A stretch of 64,000 bases of DNA from Montifringilla adamsi (Eukaryota > Chordata > Aves > Passeriformes > Passeridae), in the NCBI GenBank assembly GCA_017590115.1, contig JAGGNK010008337.1:1860001-1924000 (forward strand). The letters run 5' to 3'. The notes under the pieces are model-generated. The model had not been told where the DNA came from, did no database searches, and saw nothing but the letters and a program-made list of their open reading frames with translations. Numbering within the stretch: position 1 is the first letter of the stretch; each line of letters begins with the position of its first letter. Below, in pieces: positions 23,561-38,351 of this stretch. The position numbers were made by a program, and so were the translations under genes.

Positions 23561-25910
23561 CTAGTGAAAGGAAACATAAAGGATCATTCAGCTGTCTGAT
23601 CTTCCTGACAGGACCATCTGATCAGTTTAAGTTGTCTGCAAATATTGATCAATAGCTCAGCATCAGATGGCACAATGAAACGTCAGCACAGACAAACCAA
23701 TTTTTCACCAGAGTCCTTTGCTGCCTATTGCATTTCCATATGCTTATTGTTTGCGGGGGTTTATTCCAGTTCTTACAGGAATAGATGTGTCCCCAGGCAC
23801 CACACAGTGACAGAAATTAGGGTTTCTTCAGGATTATTTGACACACCTTTTTTTTTTTGTTAACATCATAGCCATTAGATGTAATTACAGGGAAAGACAT
23901 GTACATTACAAAATATAAATTAAGGTTTGTTTTGTAGATTAAAAGCAAATCAATATTTAGCAACAACATCCTTGAATATATTTTCTATAACAACAATATG
24001 ACACTGATTAGTAATTCAGGCTGGAATTGTGGGTCTTGGATTTATTGTGCAATAAACTGAGAGGGAAATGCCTGCCCTATGAAACTGCAGTTCTCTGGGT
24101 GAAAAAATAAAATATCACAGCTGGGCCTGTGATGGCTTCAGCAGCATCCCTTGTGTGTTAACAGCACCACCAGAGCTCCCTGCTGATACTGCCAATGGTC
24201 AGAAGTGTTTAATGGCTGGTAATGTCAAAGATTTGGAGAAGATGGTTTTAGAAAAAAATAAAATATTTTAATATGCTTTGCTTCTCACTGCCAAACTTGG
24301 TTTAGTACTTTAAAATTTGTACTATATTATATATTTAGGTTTTGGTGGCACACAGTGCAACTGTGAGCATACAGAAAAGGCAGCAAATCTTACTTATATC
24401 AAGTAATCAGAAGTTAATTTCAGCTAATCACAAGTACACAAGCTGTAGATGCACATTAAACTGCTCCCTGTTTCAACTGGCTACCTCTAGATTTAGAAAA
24501 TAGGGAAAAATGTCAGAAATAGAAATCAACAATTAATAAACTTATAATTGCAACAATCAGAAGAGGAATGTAAAGAGAGAAACTCTGAGAGAAGTTGCTT
24601 TACAAAGAGTTTTGAGGGGTTTTCTTCGCCTGAAATTTTAAATTTCCAAAATGGTAGTGGATAAAATAGCAGAGAAAAACAGACCAAACTTTTTAGAATT
24701 TTTTTCCTTATTTCCTTTTTTTTTTTCTTTTCCTGGAGAAGAAAGGCTCTGTTTCTTTGCTACACAAAGACTCTTTCATTGCTTGGATCCTGAAGTGTTA
24801 AGCTAGTCACACTGTCAAGAATGCCCTAAAATAAATCCAGTGTAAACAGGTTCCATAGATCCTCATGGTTGGACTTGCTACATGTGTAGGGCAGAGCCAG
24901 AGCCTTGAGGTGGATCTTCCTCCACCTTATCTTCTGAGCAGCTCTCCAAGACTCAAAGACGCAAGTTTGACTTCAACTAATGGAAAAATGATTATGTCAC
25001 AGCAAAAGGGGAAAATCCACAAGGCACCACATCTCACTAACCCAAACCCCATCCATTCTTTCCTGTTTCCTCAGCAGAACATCCAAAAGACCTTGTTCTA
25101 CATTGCAACAAGCCCAACTCCAAAGGGTTTGGACAGCAGAAATAATGACACAGGTTTAAGAAGGTAAAAAATCCTTCCTGCTCTTTGATTAACTGGGCTT
25201 CTTGATGGAGTTAAGTGCAAACAGCTGCCTGGACTTCAACTGAAAAGCCTAAATCTAAACACTCCGTGTTTACATAACCCAAACTTCTAATCAGGCAGCT
25301 GGATAATCCACCCATTTAAAGTATCCCTAAGAGTTTCAGGGAAATGTGATTTTCTTACAGCTAAGCCAATCAACAACCACTTTAAAAAACTCCAGCTACC
25401 AAGTTACTACTTTGGAACAGAAGTCTCAGCGGGACGGGGTCACGACCCCACAGTGAATCACAAAGCAATTTTGGTGGGATCCTTCCCCCTTTCTTTTTCT
25501 TTTCTCTTTCACTATTTTTCCCTTTTTTATTTTTTTTTCTTTGAGAAGTACAAATCTGAATCTCTAATTTCCTCTGTATTCAGATGCTGCAAGGTAATAA
25601 ATGAGAGGAGGAGAAAGGCATACAGCAGTGCTTACACACATACTGGCATCTGCTCACAGGGCTTTAATCGAAAATCTCATGAAATCCATGCTACATCCAT
25701 CCAGAAACATGGAACTTGGGAAAGGCAAAATACAATCACCAACCAAGAGCCCATAATTTTTCCAGGAGAAAAAGGAAGGAGAAGCAGGACACAGGAATGA
25801 GAAGTTTTCCCAGAAGAAAACAATACAGGTATTTACAGGACCACTTAGAGGATTCAATTTTCCTTAAACTGACAGACACTTCAGTAGGGACTCTGAGTTT
25901 AGGGGCCCAT

Positions 25911-25945
25911 CTCACCTCACCTCACCTCACCTCACCTCACCTCAC
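25911..25945. repeat. (CTCAC)7 pentanucleotide microsatellite
   Basis: Seven perfect head-to-tail copies of CTCAC over 35 bp, with clean unique flanks. Perfection suggests a young, possibly polymorphic array. Confidence 0.95.
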
Positions 25946-28536
25946 AGTAATGTCTTGCCAGCATAACTCCTTCTAAGGTCAGGCTCTCAGTCTTGTTTTC
26001 ATGTTTGAATGAAATATTTTCATCTTGTTGCAGTTTACTTACCAGATATCACATGGTTTGTCTTTCTTTCCCTAACTCAGTAAAGACCCTGTGCTAAACC
26101 ACATCCAGTCACACCTGTTAGATAAGGAGAGTCTAAACACAAATATTTTCCTTGGCCAATTCAACAAAATTCTAAGTGTCAACCAAAAAGGTGATGCTTC
26201 TTGGATTATGCAGAGAACATGGGGGTTGCATCCTCACCTACAGAACAGTCCTGGGGTTTTCTTGATACTTCTGCACCTCCACATCCCCACCTATGAAAGG
26301 TAGATGGTGTTGGTGTTTTTACAGCCAAGACCATAAATAAAGCTGTATTTGAAAGTTGCATTTTAAAACTAGTGAAATACATTGAAAAAAAAGAAAAACA
26401 TGTAACTATTTCCAAGCAGGAAGGGATCCTTTAATAACATATGGTAATAAAATAAAAGGACATGCTTTTACACTGATAAAATCTGGCCACAGAGGAAATA
26501 AACTTTATTCAGCATTTCTTCATTTTGCCAAGACCCCAAGTAGAGCAACAGATGCAGCACTGGAGATCCAACACTGGAGAAACAACACTACATAACCCCC
26601 TTTCAGACTACATGCTAAATATTTTAATTCCTAGCCAAAGAGGTTGAAAAATTCAGGATTTGATATAAAAATTGTGTCCTTTACTTTCCTCATCAGAAGC
26701 CAGATATCCTACCTGCTCTGTTCTTAGCTCTGCCTGGTTCCTATGGGGACTAAATGACAAATTAGCTTTCCCCCAGCTAAACTGCACACCCTGCTCCTAC
26801 CTGCATCCCTAGAAATTTCCTATGCCTTCTTTAGGAGTCTATAGCTCCTTTCATCTTTCCAGCTTCTTTTCAACTCCTGTGGCTGATCACCACAGAAAGC
26901 AGAAAATCTGGAAAAAAGAGTAGCAGAATCCAGTAGTAACCCCATAAGAGATGAAGAGGCAAGTGTTAGGAAATTGGAAGATTATTTATAAAACACTAAA
27001 ATAACTTCAGTTTCCTCCAGTTCTAATCCTCTTTTTCATCTTAAAGACGAGACCACCTCTATTTGGGTTTTTTTTTGATATGTGCTTGAGTTTAAGGTTC
27101 CCTTTAATTAATCTTTAAATGTGGGAGGGGGAGGGTTGGAGAGCTCTGAGCTGCAGAAAGAGAGGCAGTTTATATTCTCCTCTGTGTGGACAGCAAAAAT
27201 AATAGAAGTGTTATAATTCAAATAGCTATGTCATAAAAAATAGATAGATGTGCAGTATTTGTTATTGAAGAATCAGCCATGCCCATAATTCTCTCATAAT
27301 TTTGAGAATTAAACTAAAATGCAACAAGTTTCAAGTGAACGATCCCTTTTACACATGCACATTTACTTAGTCTCCATTTTCTGTGTATTGTTGATAAGAA
27401 CATGCAAATAATTTTTTCAGCAACAAATCTATCACATCAGACTCACACACACACTCAGCCTCGCACTTAGATTGCAAGACACTCTTAGAAGTCAAAATCC
27501 TTTTTCAGTGTCTTGACATGGTTGGACTCACACAAGCTGAACCGACCAGTCAGTGAGAACTTGTACGTAAGAATCTGACTCATAAAAGCCATTAAAAACG
27601 GATTTTAGCTGTGCCAACCTTGGACAATGCAAGTCCAAGTCCCTCTTCCCTTGGCTGGTCACCTTGCTACAAAAAAAGACTGCAACATCTGGTGCAATAT
27701 TGCTGTGATATCTGACCCACACACAGGCTTGGTCTAGACTGCAAATTGAGATACCAGTGTGAGAGGTCACAGCAATGGCTCTGTCTGCAGAAAACCAGGG
27801 GCAGAATATCTGGGTGTTGTAAGACGGAAGTTTTCCAGCTCAGCCCTGTGAGCTCACACACAGTCCTGCTGTGTGCTCACAACTGCCTCAGCCTCAGCTA
27901 AATCCAGTTGTTCTTCCACAGTCCCAAATCCTATTTAAGTTGCCTTCGTGTCCTGCTTTCACACCAGTGTGCAAAGAGCCCCGAGGCAGGGGCAGGGTGC
28001 AGAAGCAGATCCTATCTGCTCATTGATTCTGTGGCACCATCCACAGGGGAAATGCAAATGCCTTCATTCCATAGGGGTTTCTAAGAGAATTTATTTGAAG
28101 CCTGAAAGTGATAAAGGGTAGTTATTCTGCAGAGTTTATGACTTTTCATAGTAAACAACTACATATTCAACATCTGCTTATCTCGTTCAAAAATGAGCTT
28201 TGGAAAAATAAAAACAGGAGGAACCACAATTAAATATTCAAAACTCAGAATTTTTTTTAACAAGGTCTGCTTATAGAAATCAGAAGGCCTTTTTTTTTAA
28301 GAGACTAACACAATTTTATAGAATTGCAAGCATCTGTACCAAATGCTTGCCCAAGTTACTGTGTAGCTGAAAATGGTTACAAAGAACAAACTGACAAACA
28401 CAGAATCACACTGCCAAGATTAGGCACAGCTTGCTGGGAGTTTCAGTGGGTGTCCCATAATACTTCTGGGGGCTACATAATGCATTCTGACCCAGGCCCT
28501 CTAAGAACAATTAAGTGTGACAAGCCACAGCTACTG

Positions 28537-28580
28537 AAAAAAAAAAAAACCAAACAACCAACAACTAAACAAAAAACCTA
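28537..28580. repeat. A-rich tract with AAC words
   Basis: A run of 13 A residues is followed by CCAAACAACCAACAACTAAAC and another A run. Composition resembles the larger tract at 11.5 kb. No retroposed body is recognisable upstream. Confidence 0.75.
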
Positions 28581-28709
28581 AGGCAGAATTTTTTGGCAAA
28601 TCAAAAATACCATCAAAATATTTCACTCGCACACATCCACAATGGAGCATCCCAAGCAAATGGTAACAATAGGAAAATAAAATAAAAGTAGAAGCTATTT
28701 GGTGTGCAT

Positions 28710-28751
28710 AAAATAGGTTTTCACAAATGAGGAGAAAATAGGTTTTTCACA
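28710..28751. repeat. direct repeat pair of 16-17 bp
   Basis: AAAATAGGTTTTCACA (28710-28725) recurs as AAAATAGGTTTTTCACA (28735-28751), differing by one inserted T. Confidence 0.7.
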
Positions 28752-31700
28752 GGGATTCCAAGTTAAGCTATCTACTATCCCAAAGGAGAACTAGCTACTG
28801 TCTGTCATCGGTGCACTACCAACAGTTTATTAGCCTGCTGACATCTCCATCTAGAAAATACTGGTAAATTGTCTCAGGCTGAGACAGGCAACAGCCAGTA
28901 AGAAGGACTTGCTGTGATGTGGTGGTGGCAAGCAGGATTTTTTAGACATCTCCACTTACTCTGCGATAAAATGCTTCCAAGATGGTGTCACCTCCCTCCC
29001 AGACGGCCCTGCTTTTCTTAGCCTGATACGGGATCAGTGACTTCTGTGAATCGGAGCTAATCTCAGGATATGTCACATCTGTAGCAGGAGGAACAGCTGA
29101 GCAACACTTGTCCAGGCATAATTGAGCCTCAAGATTGCAGAGCAGTGTGTGATTAATTGGCTGAAGGATTTCTGATAAAGGGAAAGAGGATAATGACCTG
29201 CCTGGGTCAATGGGAGGTGCTCTGCTTATCTGGAAGCATAACAGGCATTAAGAGAAATGCTCCTGATCAAGGTCACAGGGAATGGTGACAGATTCTGTGT
29301 GAGTGTGAATTTGAGGCATTTCAAAATCACATTCCACAGATGTGCACAGGGGAAGTGTGCTTAGGAAGAGTATTTTAATGCCTTTTATGGTTCTGATTCC
29401 ACAATCATTATTCCCAAAAGTATTGCCAGGAAAAGATTCACTGAAGAGCTTTGCAAGTACTTCCATGTCAGCTTGGAAAAGGTAAGACTGAACTAAGAGG
29501 ATTCTCACTTGATTTTTCATGTGGGTATTCCAGCTTGTTCCAAGGTCCTCTGGAACAACTTCTCTGGGCAATAGCAGAGGTAGCACACATGTGACTCAGT
29601 TTAGGAACTACCTCAGCTCTCTAGGCCTGCTCAGCTAAGCCAAAAAGAGCAGGTATCACTTTTAATCCCCACTCCTGGCTTCCCAGCAAGAACAACAACC
29701 TCCTTGGTGCACTCTCAGGGAAGGGAAGGCTTGGACATCTCTCAGGATGGACTTGTAGAACAAGTGCTGAGTGTCCCTCACAGTCTTGTGCTTCAGCCCA
29801 CCAGGATGTTTTATGCAGAACAATTACATCTTGTCCAGCAAGTTTGCAGCAAAAAGCTACTTCAAATATCAGCTGAGTAAGTTTAGGTAACAAAACAATG
29901 CCAAACACTCATTATAATAATAAAGGCTGCATGAAAAAAATATATCCTTTTATGATACAGCAGCAGCCTGTTCTGCCATGTGGGGAACTTCCTGTGTCTT
30001 ATGGACTCTGCATTTTCTGGGACACATCACCCTCAACAACCTAAGCAAATTTGGCTGCTCAGATGGAATTGCAAGGGGTTCACACTTGGCTGATCTAGCA
30101 GCCCTCCTCAACATTTGTTTCCTCAAACAGCTCTCCCTCTTTCCTGGGTTGATAAGAATTTCACCTCCATCAAACAGGGGTTTTTTGTCCTAAACTCTAA
30201 ATATCCATGAAGGAGATTCTACAGGAGCTGAGCTCTTTACACTCCATGACTGCACTCCAGCTGCCTCTGGTCTAATGAAGTTTTTTTCATCTGCCACACA
30301 GATTTTCATAGACTGAGGTTACTGCTCAATTACATGTTGCTTGTGGAAAATTGAGAGGATGGCAGTTTATTGGAAGTAAGTGTGAGGTAGAGTCTTACAG
30401 GGAGGGAAGTCACTCTTTGAAGCTTCGGTCAGCACTGGTTTATATAGGCCACACAAGAGAAGGTGTGGTGGGTCACCAGCTGACAGATGCTCAGAAGAAA
30501 TCAAAAGTCGTGCTGGTTTTGGCGCAAATACAAATGGGCAAAGCATCAACTAGAACAGGATTTTAGCCTTAATGGAAAGTTTTCCACTTCAAACAACCAC
30601 AACAAGTAGGAAAAAGATCTTAAAAGTTATTCAGGACCAAAATAGTCAAGCCATGAATAGCAACAATGTTAAGTTTGCAACCTACACCATTTTCACACTT
30701 TTTGTATACCCTCTCTGGGCAAAAGCGCCCATTCCAATGAGTGAATTGTACACTGCTTCAGCCCAGGCAAATGAGAGTTCCCAGTTCCACACAGTTATCC
30801 CATCCCTTTCCAGGCCCATCTGCAGCACGTATCTTCTGAGCCAATTGGAAATGTCCAGGTTGCCATGAGCAATCCATAGCCTCACCCCAAGAGAAAAAGC
30901 AGAATTCAAAGTAGGCAGCCCTTGAACAACGGCACAAGCACTGCCCATATGCAGGGAGAAAGGATTTGGCTACTTCCCGTTGCACTCCAAGAAGATTTAT
31001 GGCTGATCATCATACAATAAGTGCTGGGTAAGGGTTATTAATCTTTCCAAACCCACTTCACATTGGTGACTAATTCAAACTTATTTGGTGCATAAATCAC
31101 ACGATACTAAGCATTATGTTTTCCCTCCTCTTTGGCTGTAATTCTGAATCCTTGAGGGAGTTCTTTTACAAACCCCTAAGCTATTTATGTGACTCCAAAC
31201 GTGCTGAGCTGAACTCTAATTTATAATCTCATTTCTTGCTCATGCAGCGCTTTCCCTTTCCCCAGCACCTGGCTTTCCAATGTCCTATTTTGCAGTGTCC
31301 AGCCCTCCAAGGAGTTCTCAATAATGGAGCTCAAATCCAGCTCCAAAAGCAGCTCCTGTTAGTGCTACCGAGCACTCCAGAGCCCCCACATCCCAAAGAA
31401 CACAGAGATGAGATTAACTAAGGGAGTTTGCACGGTGGGATGCACACGGAAATCTCAGCAATACTTCTGAGCTTTGTCCTCATGCAGAGAGTTTGGTTGT
31501 ATTAAATATGCAGTTATAGAGGGCATTTTTCTTCATGCTCTAGGGAGTGAAGTGTCCTCTGACATATAATGCACTGAAATGGAATTCTCCTTCTTCCCCC
31601 TTAGACATGGCTGTTCCCTTTAGCACTGAAACAATCACACAAGGAGAATGCTGCTCCCTGCATGTGTATAACAGGAGTTTCATGTTCTCAGAATTAAGCT

Positions 31701-32162
31701 TTCCCAGGAAGCCATGCAAATTGCTATTTTAACTCAGATCAACCTATGCCTAAACTCTGCTGCCATGAGTGTGGTTGTTCTTCCAGCAGCAGTCAACTGC
31801 CACACTCACAAACTCATAAAACTTGTCATTTGGCTCCCTGTTAGGAGGCTGGCATTTATCATAAATGCAGAAGTTCTTCGGCTTCCTCTAGATCAGTGCT
31901 TGGGGTTTTTACCTCTGAGAGTACTGTTACAGTTCACCACTCTGACCTACACATAGGCTACAGTCATTGATCAATTCAGTCTACAACAAATTAATTCAAG
32001 GATTTTATATCACAGAAAAGAAATTCCCAGGCTCTGTCTACCATTAAAAAATCTGCACACTTGCTTTTCTTTTATGGTATTTGTCATGCCTTTGGTTCTA
32101 TCTGAGCTTTGCTATTCAACCAAAAGGACACAAATATAAAATATTTTCTCCCTACACTACAA

Positions 32163-32198
32163 TCCAAGTTGTCCAAGTTGTCCAATTCCAAGTTGTCC
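32163..32198. repeat. 9-bp tandem repeat (TCCAAGTTG)
   Basis: TCCAAGTTG occurs at 32163-32171, 32172-32180 and, after TCCAAT, at 32187-32195. Confidence 0.8.
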
Positions 32199-35100
32199 TG
32201 GACAAATTCAAGTGAGTTAAAATACATCCACAAAAGCAACTCCTGGGTGTAACACTGAGGGAAAAACCAGAATTACATCTATTTCCAGCAATTTCCATCC
32301 AGGCAATGGCATCTACAGTTCTCTTTTTTTCTATAGTAAAAAGACAGAGCATGCCCAGAGTTTGAGAACTGGGAAGCCACCTGCACTGGGACAAGGGACA
32401 TGTGTATGTTCCAAACACTTAGAATGAGGAGCTTCTAGAAAAGGTCTGGCTTTAGAGGCTCACTGTTATCTGTGGATAAGTATCTCCCAAAGCAAATCAG
32501 TGTAAACATTCCTACTTCAATTGTCCAAGGTCATCTAGCACAGAACGAATGTTAATCCTCTGAAAGATCATTTGCTCTCACACAAGATGTGCTCTCTACC
32601 CTAAAGAGAGTAACGTTCTCTTCAGAAAGATGTGAAGCTGGGAATCACAGTATGAGTCTAAATGTAAGTTTCTAAGATACATGAAAATAAGACAATTATA
32701 AATGCAAATTAAATAAGTTGCAACTTATCTGGACTTTCTTTTAAGGCATGCGCCTTGAGATTTGCAGTGCAAAAATAACATTGCTCTGACATCACAAGTA
32801 TGCACTTCTGTGCATTGAGAAAATCCTGCTGTTTATTTGGAACTTTTGAAGTCTAGTATCAATATAGCTTCTTAGTCCCCAGAGTGTCCTCAAGGTCTGA
32901 GAAGTGTATTTTTAACTTCCATGCTTACTGACATTCCATTCAGGCTATTTGGCCGTTCTCCCCATCAGGGCTCCATCAGCCATCGCTCTGATTTCGGCAC
33001 CACAGCGCTTATTTGCTTTACCCTTTCCTACAGGCCTGCTCAAAGAGGGGTGGCCTGCTCTGGCGATGAATTCACCCTCACAAGAACGGTGATAACTTAG
33101 GAGCTGAAGCTCTTTGAGGGCACGTTTCCATCAGTGCAATCAGCACAAACCAAGGAAATGCTGGGTTCAGGCAGCGCTGCTGCTCAGGGTGGTTGTACCC
33201 ACCATGTTTACATCCCTCGCTGCCTGCTTTCTGTAACACCCACAGGCTGCCCCTGATCCCCTTCCCCCTCACCTCCAGGATTCAGCCACGCTCAGGGCTC
33301 ATCCTGAAGCACACCCACCACCATGGAGGCAGTGGAAGGGGCACAAGGGAAAAAGCCCATGGGGACAGCATGAAGCAGCAGCTCAGTGTCAGCTGAACGT
33401 TGGCATCCACACATTGCATTCCCCTCAGAGACGTGATCCCGCAGAGCCCCGAGTACACAAAGGCTGTTTGATTCCACTCCAAACAATTTTAGCTGTGCTC
33501 AGACAACAGAATCACTTAAAAGCTTCAATAATTCCTTTTAAAAAACCCTTTGCATCTGTGACATTTTTGCTGTATTTTTCAAACCATGTTACCAAAAAAG
33601 GAAACAAAAAAATTAATCAAGGAGTTTGCTTGTTGGAAAAGACAGTAATTTTTAGCCTGAATTTAGATTTTAGAAAGCTTGTTATAAAGCAGGGATGCAG
33701 GAAGAGGACATAAGGTTCTTCATTCCTTATTTATACTAGTGATGGATTTCCAGGGTGCCATTAGGGAAGTGCAGGTTGTGTATGTCTAAGAAAATTTCAC
33801 CACTTGTTTTAATAAGGCAAAGAAGATTCAGGGTTTGCAGGGCCTGGCATTTTATGCCAGCATCAGAACCAGAAATGCAAGCAAGAAACAGCAGTCCTCA
33901 GAGATGGCACTGCTCAGGTATGGAAAAGTACCAGACACAAGCAGGACCTGGTCTTGGGAGGGGCGGCTAAATAAGGATAGACACGGTTTGGAGTTCAGCA
34001 CTGTCCAAGTCATTGCACATTGTCCTTACAGAGCAAAATGGAAAGGAGAAAAGTGAGCTGGACACACCAACCTAGTTGGCAGGAGCACAGGAATTCTATT
34101 TTTTTAGCTGCCATAAAGACCTACTGAAACAAGAGCTTCCCAAATCTCTGCAGGTATGTCTGTGACTTTTCCATCATCAGTAGCCTGCTGCTTAGGGAAG
34201 CAGAGCATTAGGCTTTCTTTAAAGGAGCCTTAAAAGCCCCTCTGTTCACTTTCAGCTATTCATCACGGTCATTTGAAGTTCTCTTTTGCACCCCTCCTTC
34301 CTCTTACTCACATCTGGTGCTGCATGTACTACGCTGCAACCATAAATAATGAAGGGATGATATGGAGATACTGGAAGCTCTGTTCCAGGGTCCTCATGGC
34401 CAACCTTCCAATAAAGTCCTCACATTTTCACTACAATAAACACATAAGAGAAGGGGTGGAGAGACAATGTTCCCTATTCTAGAATGCAGCTTTTAAATTG
34501 TACTTTATTAGCAGGGTCAGCAAACATATAGGCTGAAAAATAAATTGTATATAAGAAAAAGAGGATTTTCTCCCTCAGTAAGTACATTTGCATTGAAAAC
34601 TCCTGATAGAATAGACAAGAATTAGCAGAAGCATTTCAGGAAGGGCTGATCTCTGTCAATAGGTGGGCCTCCTGGCAAAATCTGGCATTTGCCTCTCCTA
34701 GATGCCAAAGACTGAAGTGAGAGAAGGCTGCTTTTAATTGTCTTTGTTTCAGATGTATGATATGACAGAATGTTGTCCCAACAAACACCTTGTTAGGAGG
34801 TTACACGGATCATGTCAGATCTCTGCACTTGGTGAGCATTTCTGTAGCCGTGTGACATTCTCTCTCTGTACAAGCATATTAGGATATGCCTCCATGACTG
34901 ATTCGACTGATAATGGAAATGGAGGGAGAACTGCAACCACTTTTGTAACTTTTCCAAGTAACAATTGAAATTTCCTGGTCAGCACTAAGCCTGTTACCTC
35001 CCATTTCAATCTTCACCAGAAGCTCCTTGCTGCTACTGTTCAAGTTTCTCTGGAGAAGCCTTTTTAAGTGGAGACTTGAAAAAATGAGGTTTGGTCAGTG

Positions 35101-35950
35101 ATCATTAAATGGTTCTTTAAATGCAGGATAATGGATTATGATACTTCCACACTTCCAGGCATGTGCCAAGCATGAGCACTTCAAACTCAGAACAGAGCTG
35201 TGAAAACTATGCTGAGCTCCTTTCAAAACTCTATTCCCACACACTTATGGTAAAAAAAAATCTCCAGAAAATAGTACATTAGGGACTACCTTCTTAGTAA
35301 AGCTATTTTTGGTTTATCACTATTATACACTCATTCTGGGTGTTTTCTGAAGATGTCTTTGAGTTCCATTGTCTTGAGGAAAAGTACCACTTTTTTATTT
35401 ATGTACTTGTGAGAACTGACCACAGGAACAAAATTCCAGTTCTATGATCCACAGCTTCATACAAACCAGGTCTTGCACATAACTTTAAGGAAATTAATCT
35501 CAACAGCTTGTCATCACCCCTAGGTGAAATAATGGGAAATCTTTTTAACTGTCTGAGTGAACATTAGGCCCTTACCTTTCTTGAATGCTCATCCTCATTT
35601 CTCAGTCTTGTTTTACTAAAATACTCATTATAAAAAATTAATTGCATCCACATATAGCAAGTTGCCTGTGCAAATAGGCAGCAAATGGAATACAGGAAAC
35701 TCCAGAAAAAAGTCAGCAGTAGTGTAAGGCAGTAAAGCATTTGGAGCGACTCCTGGCAGCGAGGCACTCAGAGGTTAAACTGGACTGCAGTGAAAGAAAT
35801 CCCTGCTGAAGGGTTCATTTATTTACACTCCCATTAGAGGAGCCTACAAAGACATACATCAACAGAAACAAACCATTTTAGTACGTCCATTGAGCGAACA
35901 TCCATCAGTGAACACGATCTGTGCCAGCATGTCTTAAGAGTGACAAGATA

Positions 35951-36030
35951 TTATTATTGTAGTGCCAGGCGAGGAGGGGGGCAGGGCACAGAACAAAAGG
36001 GAGTGCTGATCCCTGCCTTAACAATGAGCC
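35951..36030 (+). repeat. probable ancient amniote repeat fragment, family unnamed
   Basis: The order ATTGTAGTGCCAGGCG, then CACAGAACAAAAGGGAG, then TCCCTGCCTTAACAATGAGC matches my recollection of a widespread reptile/bird repeat reading roughly ATTGTGCTAGGCGCTGTAC, CACAGAACAAAAAGACAG, TCCCTGCCCC. A second fragment of the same kind and orientation is at 54420-54500. Family name and boundaries are uncertain. Confidence 0.4.
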
Positions 36031-37997
36031 CCTATTCTCTTGCACTGCACCTGAGCTCCGAGGCTCCAAACCCAACAACCTTTTTCCACTGGCCACTAAC
36101 AGCTCCTCTGTGGTTTGCCTCACAACTCCCCTGTTTCCTTCAAAGGAGCCTTCCCCTCATGGCATCTCTGACTACTGTATCACCTCTGCTAAATAAATGA
36201 CATCATCTCGCCCATCAGACACACGCAGCTTTGCTCCTTCCCACTGTTTGAACTCACTGTTTATTTTTTTAAGCACCTAACCCTCTATTAATCCTCCAGA
36301 CAGCACAAAGGATCCATTTGCCAGAGACAGCGATTAGAGCTGTGAGCACTGAGGCTTCCTGGGAAACACCTGTTTCCCTCAAATAACCTGAAGGAAAAAA
36401 CTCAGCAAGCAGGACAAACTGCTGGTGGAAATGGAGAAAAATGGGAGCACAGTCCTGTTGTGATGAGAGCTACCAAACTCCAGATGGTGGATGTCTTGCC
36501 TTTTTCAGTGACCAGTGCAGAAACACACTCAGCATCTACAGTACCAAACTCACGTGCCTTTGACACTTGGTCGCTCCTGATCAACTGTGCCTCCCCTCTT
36601 CAAATCTTACAAGTGCAGAAATGTGTAAACTACTTAATGGAAATATTTTTTGTAGTTACTTGCTTTATTACTTTTTTCCTTTGCCCAAAATTTATATTTG
36701 AAGAGACCAACAGGATCTTAAAATTGGAACTATTTCAACCAGCTCTATTTCTGAAATATCATCAGTACCTTACCATCACCTTACCGTTGTTCCAGGCTTT
36801 GCAGGTTTTTCTTCCAACAGCACTGAACATCTGTCCCAATTTTGAAAAATTAGCATTTTAAGAGAGTATGAACAAGGATTTGAACTTTCATAATTATTTT
36901 GGTTAGTCATGTAAAGTAACAGGCAGCCTTTGGAGACACAAACTCATATAGAAAGGGTCAGTAACTGGATGGCTGTTGGATTTAGCTCCTTTGAAAACAA
37001 AGATAAGTGAAAATATACAAACAATACCGAGTGGCATAGCATGGCTGAGTCATTCTCTGTTTTATGAAATGAGAGAAAATTAGGTACCAAACAGGTTGTA
37101 TAAGCACCACAGGCAATAACTAAAGCTGGAAGAAGGCCAGGCTGCATTGCTAGCTGCCATTTGATCTCCTTCAAGATCCCTGAACACCCAATGCCTGATG
37201 AAGTCAGCGGAAAGGCTCCTGCCCATCCCAAGAGGTGCTGAACCCAGCAGAGCTGGTGAACAACAGCACACAGAACAAGGAGCAGAGCTGCTGCCACAGC
37301 ACTCAGTTCAGCAGCACGCTGGGCAGCAGGCTGTGCTGATACTCCCCAGAGCCACAGTCCAAGGCTGATCAGTGTTCCCTCTTTCCAGCAGAATCAATCC
37401 TCTTTTTTCAGCCTCTGAAATTAATGGGATTGTTCAAGGAATAAAGCACCACAGAACCCAAATATTTATGGTAAATCCACCACAGTGATTTCTAATGTAC
37501 TGTGATCCAAGAATTCTGAATAAAACATCAAGAACTCCAAGAGAGATTTTCAACTGATATAAATCAGCTGTTCCCCCTTTCAAAGCCATGGAACTGCAGC
37601 AATTTGCAACTAACAAAACCACAGCTTACCACTTTCAAAATTAAAATAATTTTTTCAGTATTTACAGCTAAGAGCAGACCCTTGCTTTTATTTTCTTACT
37701 GTAAAATCATAGCTCATTTCTTGTAAAATAATAGGTTATTTCTGAGCCACGAAATGCAGGGGTTTTTAACTTATCACCAAAATTAGACATTGCAAGACAC
37801 TATTTAGATTCCCATTGGTTTCTTTTAAGTTGCACTGGTTATACATCAGCAACTTCTTTAAGAAGGCCCCAGAGGAAATGAAGAATGTATTAGGTATGAA
37901 AATGTATACACAGGAATAATATAAAACACAGATTTTCTTATTTTCTAAACTCTTTTGGAACTGATGCTCTTAACACCACATAGAAACAAATGCATAT

Positions 37998-38004
<7 letters not shown>

Positions 38005-38049
<45 letters not shown>

Positions 38050-38051
38050 TA
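38005..38051. repeat. (TG)17 microsatellite followed by a short TA run
   Basis: Thirty-four bases of perfect TG (38005-38038) run directly into TA/AT alternation to about 38051. The compound form is typical of vertebrate dinucleotide loci and likely to vary in length. Confidence 0.95.
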
Positions 38052-38311
38052 GATACACAGTTTTATCTATCCATATGTATTGTTCTAGTAACAGTCACCC
38101 TTTCATGGGGCTCATCAGTCACAGGTTTTACTCACCTGATGGGCAATTTGCCATCGGGCTGTCCCATCTGTCAGCACACCTTATCTGCCTTTCTTCAGAT
38201 CCATACTTACAAGTAAGGGAAGGTTGGATATCTGTCTCCTCCTAAGCACAATAAAATTAAAGCTGTAATTAGCAGCCTGCCCTGGACACCAGGTTACATT
38301 CCACACCGCAT

Positions 38312-38351
38312 GGAGCGGCAGGTCCCTTGGCAGGAGTGGCAGGTCCCTTGG
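38312..38351. repeat. direct repeat pair of about 18 bp
   Basis: GGAGCGGCAGGTCCCTTGG is followed after two bases by GAGTGGCAGGTCCCTTGG, with one substitution between the copies. Confidence 0.8.

Larger units (their letters stand above)
23561..35950. other. noncoding stretch, no gene recognised
   Basis: About 12 kb of largely unique sequence. The longest open frames are 115 codons (25453-25800) and 112 codons (minus, 29248-29586), without motifs. The part 23860-24560 is strongly AT-rich. The part 28990-29240 is low in repeats and could be conserved noncoding sequence, with nothing firm to support it. Simple repeats inside it are listed separately. Confidence 0.65.

Noticed and set aside
23203..23655. 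150-codon plus-strand open frame
   Set aside because: It is the antisense strand of the minus-oriented CR1 copy.
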